DNA from: Anniella stebbinsi
Taxonomy: Eukaryota; Chordata; Lepidosauria; Squamata; Anniellidae
Assembly: GCA_029215795.1 (NCBI GenBank)
Contig: JARDYH010000002.1
Location: 64,705,001 to 64,769,000 of the forward strand
Reading direction: 5' to 3'
Length of the DNA: 64,000 nt
A program made the position numbers and the translations under genes. Each line of letters begins with the position of its first letter. The first letter of the stretch is position 1. Positions 58,539-64,000 of the stretch are shown here, one piece after another. The notes under the pieces were generated by a model. It was not told where the DNA came from and made no database searches. It worked only from the letters and a program-made list of their open reading frames with translations.

Positions 58539-58985
58539 AGAACATAAGAAGAGTTATGATGAATCAGACCAAGGGTCCATCTAGCCCATCTTTCTGTTCA
58601 CACAATGGCCAACCAGCTGTCAATGGAGAACCCACAAGCAGGACATGAGTGCCACAGCACCCTCTCTAGCAACTGATGTACTCCCCTTGATACTGAAGGT
58701 AGCATATACCCATCAGGACTGGTAGCTGTTGTTAGCCTGATCGTCCAGGAATTTGTCCAGTCCTTTATTAAAGCCATCCAAATTGGTAGCCATCAGTACA
58801 TCTTGTAGAAGAAAATTCCATGGTGTAACTATGGGCTATATGAAGAGGGTCTTCCTCTTATCTGCCCTGAATCTCCCACCAATCAACTTTATCGGATGAC
58901 CCTGGGTTTTAGTATTATGGGAGAGGGAAAAAATGTCTCTCTAATCTATATATTTTATTGAAACGGTTTTTTCTCAGTGGGGAAT
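58539..58985 (+). mobile_element. CR1-type 3' region, plus strand
   Basis: 'agaacataagaagagttatg', 'agggtccatctagcccatct', 'aatggccaaccagctgtcaa', 'ttaaagccatccaaattggt' and 'aatctcccaccaatcaactt' give the conserved order of this repeat. It is the reverse of 41600-42084. Confidence 0.85.
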
Positions 58986-60068
58986 AATTTTATGTACTTA
59001 CAAAATATTAGTGCCTTCGAGTGCTGTATCTGGATATAAATTGACAATAAAATTCTGAAAATACTTTGAATACAATTTTTGTGTGTATTAAGAATAAAAC
59101 CTTAATTTTCAGTGTGCCCTTTTGAGGGACTTTCATACTACCTTCTCAAGTGGGTCAGTGTCACTGACATTGCTTATAATTATAGAGAAATAGATGGTTG
59201 TGCTTTAATCAGTATATGCTATTAATATTCTTGTTTGATCAGGAGAAATTCTGTAGAGCTAATGCAGAAAGCCTATGTAATTTCAAAGAATTCATCCTCC
59301 TAATTTAGCATTAATTTATGGGGGCAATTTCAAGTGTAACCAAATAAAGACATTTAATCAATAGCTTTGTTTGCATCCAGTGAACTTGGTGACACCATCT
59401 TACCTGATGGAATATGGGAACAACCTCTATTTTGAAAGCAAATAAAATATGTGTTTTTCATTAACCCATTGACATCACTGGATCATGAAGAAACTAAGAC
59501 ACATGATCAAATCACAGAACATTTTAGAGTTTGTTTTACTGTAAAATGTATCATTCAGTTATTAAACTAACACAAAAGAACTTGTGTCTAAATTAAAACA
59601 CTTCACAATAAATGAAATATTTCAACTGCTGCTAATGTTATCTTTTGCATTGTCTAAAGCTGTAAATACCTTATAAGTGACTATTTTTCCATTGGAATAA
59701 GGAGGAACAGACTATAATGTTTTGAGAGAGACAGTCATCTATTGACTTTGTAGACATGTGTATATTGAAAGTGGAGAAAGGGAATGGGGTCACATTTCCA
59801 GCCTCCAACCAGAACACCCTCAGCAGTAGGTGCAAAGGGGGTTTCTATGTGTGTAGAAATCTCTTTCATAGCTTCCACTGAATGCATGCAGTTTAGGGGA
59901 TAAGCTTCTGTCTCCCTCTTCACATTCAGTATATACATGGAGGGAATGTGTCTCACCTGCTCTGTGGATTGATCTCCCCTCTGAAGTACATCAGGCTTCA
60001 ACAGTGGCAGATTTGGGGCATTTATTGGAATGACAGCTCTGAGCTATCTTTGTACCAGCCCAATGATA

Positions 60069-60105
<37 letters not shown>

Positions 60106-60109
60106 TTTT
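58986..60109. other. No gene; (TG)n at 60072
   Basis: AT-rich. A (TG)n microsatellite of about 33 bases lies at 60072-60104. Confidence 0.5.
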
Positions 60110-60230
60110 CGTTTGTTTTGATTCTTTTGTAAACCCCTTTGGGATTTGTTTCAAATGAGAAGTGGTATATAGATGTTGCTATTCATTCACCCACTCACTC
60201 ACTCACTCATTCACTCACTCATTCATCATT
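60110..60230 (+). mobile_element. LINE 3' tail with (ATTC/ACTC)n
   Basis: 'ttttgtaaacccctttggga' and 'agaagtggtatatagatgtt' are a CR1-like 3' end, followed by a degenerate tetranucleotide repeat (ATTC/ACTC) at 60181-60228. Confidence 0.65.
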
Positions 60231-62271
60231 GTCACATCTCCAACTGATGAATAGGAGGCTGAAGCTATGTATCTAAAGCCAGTAGGTATCCTTTCTTATT
60301 GGCTGGAGCTAAGTAAGAGCAGCCAGTCTCTGCCAGGCAAGGCTTGGCACATCTGCAGCCATTGACTGAGATGTTAGGTGACTCATAGCCACCAGTCTCC
60401 TGTAATTGCAACATTTCCTTTCAAACTCACTAACAGAGCAAGTCATCTCTAGTAAAATCTAATTCTCCTGTTTTCCATCTTTCTAGTCCATGGACTTTGC
60501 CAGCTCCTTTTGTTCCTTCAGCTTTTCTTGCTTCTTGGGTGGATGCTCTGACTAATTGGGCATATTCCCTATTCATGGATTAAGTTCCACACTGTAGGAA
60601 CAGATCAAGTGACTTCTGGTTCTCACACTGGATTATGAACCTCAGCCAGAGGTTTATTTCTTTATTTCTGTTTTGGCTGTCGTTTCTTGTCGTCTGTTCT
60701 TGCTACATTCTGAACATGAGTCTGCAGTTCTTATGGCAGGTCGGATCCCCCAATACTCTGCTAGGAGTCTATTTAATACTGAAAACCCATGCAATTTTAA
60801 ACATTATTTGATTGTTTAATGTAAAGTGCTTTGAGCTTAGTAAAAGATGTATGCAAATGCCTTAAGTAGCATGCTTTTCAGAGGCCATAACAACAGTTTC
60901 CCTCGAAGTGTGAGTGATTTCAAATTTCCACTGATTTCAAAGAATGCAGTCTGATGCTGCACATGTACCCACCGTTGTGTGCAGGCAAATCCCATTGAAG
61001 CAACAAATTAACAAAGCTGGATAGCATTGTTAAGAAACAGGTTGATGTATTAACATATCAAGAGAGCATTTATATACCTAAAAAATATCTACATCCAAAA
61101 GCTTTAAACTTATAGATGTTCTAAGCTTTAGCTTTGATTCCTTGCTAAGCTATCCATTGTTTCTAATCATTCTTAGCAGATATATGGAGAGAGAGAAAAC
61201 TCTTCCTGGATGCACAGTCATGTAACAAAATGGATTTCTATCAATATATATATCATGGATTCAATGGTAGCCATGTCATTCTTGCTGCTACATTGATTTT
61301 TGCCATCTAACCTTCTTTGTTAATCAAATCCTCTGACAGACTCCTCTGACAGACTCAGCAATCTGTCTCATGCAGAGAATGAAATGCTTCACGAGGACTT
61401 TGAAGCAGCAGGAGCACCATCTGTAGCTTGGCTTAAAGGGCTTAAATATATTTGTGGTGAACACTCACTTGTAATGAAGCATTGAAAAGAGTCTCATTCC
61501 TGACAATATGCAAACAGTACTAGGTTTAACTTTCTCTTCTAAATATGCAATATGTAGGGCTACTATTGATTTGGATCAGGCCATCATTAAAATGCCATTT
61601 ATCTGAGCACGAAGCAGGAGCGCGCCGCACTATCTGTGATGAGCTGCTACAATTCCATGTAGGTGATGATGATAATGGGTTTTAGCCAAAGCTGTCCGTC
61701 CACAGGCAAAACAGATTCCCCCTCCCCCAGGCTGACTCAAATCTGCTCTAGAGGGTTGGGGGGACCCTCCAGAGCAAATCAGGGAGGCATGGGGGAGAAA
61801 ATTCAATTGCACAAGCAGGCATCTGCAAGCATAATAACACTGGATATAGCTGAATGAATGGAATACTGGTGATATCCTCAGAACCCACAGAAAGTTTGGT
61901 CACCCTATTATGATGCCCAAGGGTTTGTATCTGAAAATTGTTAGCATTAGAAACATATAAGGCGAATAAAACCATTTTTAAACATTTTATAAATAAATAA
62001 CTTTAATATATTCTTCATTGCCATTAAGCTGCCCTACCATGCTACAGTCACAGTAGCTCAGTTTTTCTTTTTCAATCTTACGTAAACATGAAAAGGGTAG
62101 TAATCTTGGGAAAAAAAACACCTCAAACCAGGGGGAACTTTTGTTGGGCAAAACTGAGCAGGGAAATAGGTAGTAGTATTTATGCACTACTACATTTGAG
62201 GGAGCATCAGGCACCACTATTTTTTAAAAAAGGAAACCAGAAGCATTCCTATTCTAAAGCAAGGAGCCATT
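60231..62271. other. No gene; L2-like tail near 60820
   Basis: 'aatgtaaagtgctttgagct' at 60820 with 'aaaagatgtatgcaaatgcc' resembles an L2 3' end. The rest is unrecognised. Confidence 0.45.
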
Positions 62272-62279
62272 CTTTAAAT

Positions 62280-63557
62280 CAGGGATGGGCAACATGTGGC
62301 CATGGGAGTATGCTCCCCCCATCACCATTTTTGTATTCCCACTGTGTTCCCTTGCTAACGTGACCAAATTTGACACCACAGTATCAACAAAAATCACAGC
62401 AATTTTACAAGGGGCGCAGAGAAGATACACCTTGTTTTCAAGCTCCCAACATGGGGCAAAAAAAAAGGAGAGAAGCAGGTTCTTAGAATGCTAAGATACT
62501 TTATTTCCAAGCCCAACGTGTTTCAGCCTATGTTGTTTTTTAAGGCCTTCAGGGGGCTGTAACATCAAGAATACATTAAATTATGTTTATACGGATAACA
62601 CATAACAATATATCTGTTTAGGGGTTAATTATGCATATTGCCTTAAAGGTCTATGCCCATATGTAAGTTTCTTTAAAAATATTATTATTAGAATATGAAG
62701 GTTCTGGGGCCTGTCCACATTACACATTAAAACTTGTATAAATCATATAAAACATTTTTATAAAAACATTTTAAACAAAAGTTTAATATACAGATTCTTA
62801 CTTGATAAGAGATGTCTGCAGAAATACTCCTAACAGGATGATAGTCTCCTACAATAATTACTAGCGGCTGGGGAAATATAATCATTCCAGGGCCCTTCTT
62901 ATATTCAAATTCCTTTTTTTCTCATTGTTTTGTCATTTTTTTTAATTTTATTTTTTGCTCTGTCAGAAGCTTCCATGTCGCAGTGGTAAGTGCAAGGTCT
63001 CAAAATACGTCATTACTGCTATCCTTATTGCTATTATGTGGGAGCCACTGCAGGTAATTGCTAAATCACAAGAGTGGCAAAAATTCAAGATCTAAGTTTA
63101 AGCCACTGGGATTTAGAGTTTTTAACCTCAGGATCCATTCTATTTCCTTTCTTAATAACAATTCATTGTCTTGTCTATTCAGTTTTTCTAGGGCCTAAAA
63201 CATAGCCAACTTCTACTGCCCTCCTGAAAAGTTTAACACAAGGTTAGACAACCTTGTGCCCTCCAGATATTTTGTACTACAACTCCCACGAGCTCCACCC
63301 AGCAATGGCCGAGGGCTTGGAAATAAAGTATCTTTACTGAGAACCTGCTTCTCTCCTTTTTTTTTGCCCTGAGTTTGATGCTCTCCTCCTTTTGGTGTTT
63401 CATGCTCCCAACATGCCTTTTTCTCCTGCAAAATTCCTATGATTTTTACCATCATAGTGACAGCGGCAAATTGAGCAGTGGGTGGGGGTGCAACTCCCAG
63501 TAGAATCCAAAAAGGGGGCAATGCAGACCCTCAACCCCCAGAATTTGCCCACCCCTG
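62280..63557. mobile_element. Palindromic hAT-like element, 1278 bp
   Basis: Termini CAGGGATGGGCAA and (inverted) CAGGGGTGGGCAA; CTTTAAAT flanks both sides exactly (62272-62279, 63558-63565). The outer arms 62280-62510 and 63313-63557 are diverged inverted copies, clearest at 'ggagagaagcaggttctta' and 'agatactttatttccaagcc'. The middle ~800 bp is AT-rich and not palindromic. Near its right side, at 63240-63310, stands another hAT-like end ('ccctccagatattttgtact', 'acaactccca'), probably a nested or captured element. No transposase frame. Confidence 0.88.
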
Positions 63558-63565
63558 CTTTAAAT

Positions 63566-64000
63566 GGAAGCTGCCATCTCACAAATTGAAAAAGACTGTT
63601 TTTGTTGAAAATATATGGAGTTGAATCCACTAGCCCCAACCTAATATTGGCTCTTAAGCCTTACAAGACTCTTAAGTCTTGCTTGACTTGTGTATGGCTT
63701 CTGCCAAAGTGAAAAAGGCTATTATTCAATTAACTATTTTTGGGTACCATCAAAGGCTTATACATAGATGAGGTTTTCACGTCACTTTACAGAAGGAGAA
63801 TCAACACTTGTGATTCAGAAAGTTCCTGCGGATTCCAGGAATGGTTTGCTCAATGGCATCCATGTCTGTGCACAGTATTTTATTTATTTTGAGGCTGCAT
63901 ATTTCTTGTGCTGGTGGGCTATTATGAATTCAGTTAAGAAGGTAACTTAATATATGCTGGAAACTTTAACTCCTTAGACAGATTTCCTTTTTAAAAGCAT
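63566..64000. other. No gene seen
   Basis: AT-rich and unrecognised to the window edge. Confidence 0.5.

Noticed and set aside
1..64000. Endogenous retrovirus or other viral genes
   Set aside because: The only reverse transcriptases seen are of CR1/L3 and L2 LINE type; no gag, protease, integrase, envelope or paired LTRs.

Overview
This is a stretch of vertebrate nuclear DNA, most likely from a squamate reptile (lizard or snake). It has no bacterial-style coding density, long AT-rich non-coding tracts and many microsatellites. It also carries the repeat mix usual in squamates: CR1/L3-type LINEs with simple-repeat tails, an L2-like LINE, a tRNA-headed SINE, a 5S rRNA-derived SINE, many hAT-like and other short inverted-repeat transposons, and about ten copies of a ~90-bp palindromic repeat with the core 'cattgaaatcaatggg'. 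The class-level assignment is inference from repeat content; the species cannot be read from the sequence.

The one host gene seen is the last coding exon of PRR16 (Largen, a proline-rich regulator of translation and cell size) at 15365-16126 on the + strand, with a clear acceptor site, stop codon and a polyadenylation signal at 16203. The 15.3 kb upstream is then PRR16 intron, and everything downstream is 3' UTR or intergenic. I found no other exon, RNA gene, viral gene or CRISPR array.

Layout: 1-15364, intron with four same-strand copies of a ~480-bp inverted-repeat element (three complete), a palindromic hAT-like element (10698-11017) and an odd GCGC-rich block (11945-12220). 15365-16640, PRR16 exon and 3' flank, including a small hAT-like MITE. 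17380-22140, MITEs. 22437-24110, minus-strand CR1. 24318-25593, L2-like LINE between two nearly identical 78-bp direct repeats. 27620-28472, MITE split by a CR1 3' end with a 7-bp target duplication. 31084-34110, MITEs, a hAT-like element with perfect 8-bp target duplication and a CR1 3' end. 36190-39370, the longest LINE, with endonuclease and reverse transcriptase but several frame breaks. 41600-52345, LINE and SINE remnants and MITEs. 53877-54780, a GC-rich hAT-like foldback element with perfect 8-bp target duplication. 55505-63565, more remnants and a second large palindromic hAT-like element (62280-63557), also with perfect target duplication.

No gene system or operon is present. What stands out is the transposon architecture: several hAT-like elements that are giant palindromes, several short families sharing one terminal core (about GGCC..RTCTACACC), and a consensus splice donor carried in the sense direction in the four intronic MITE copies.
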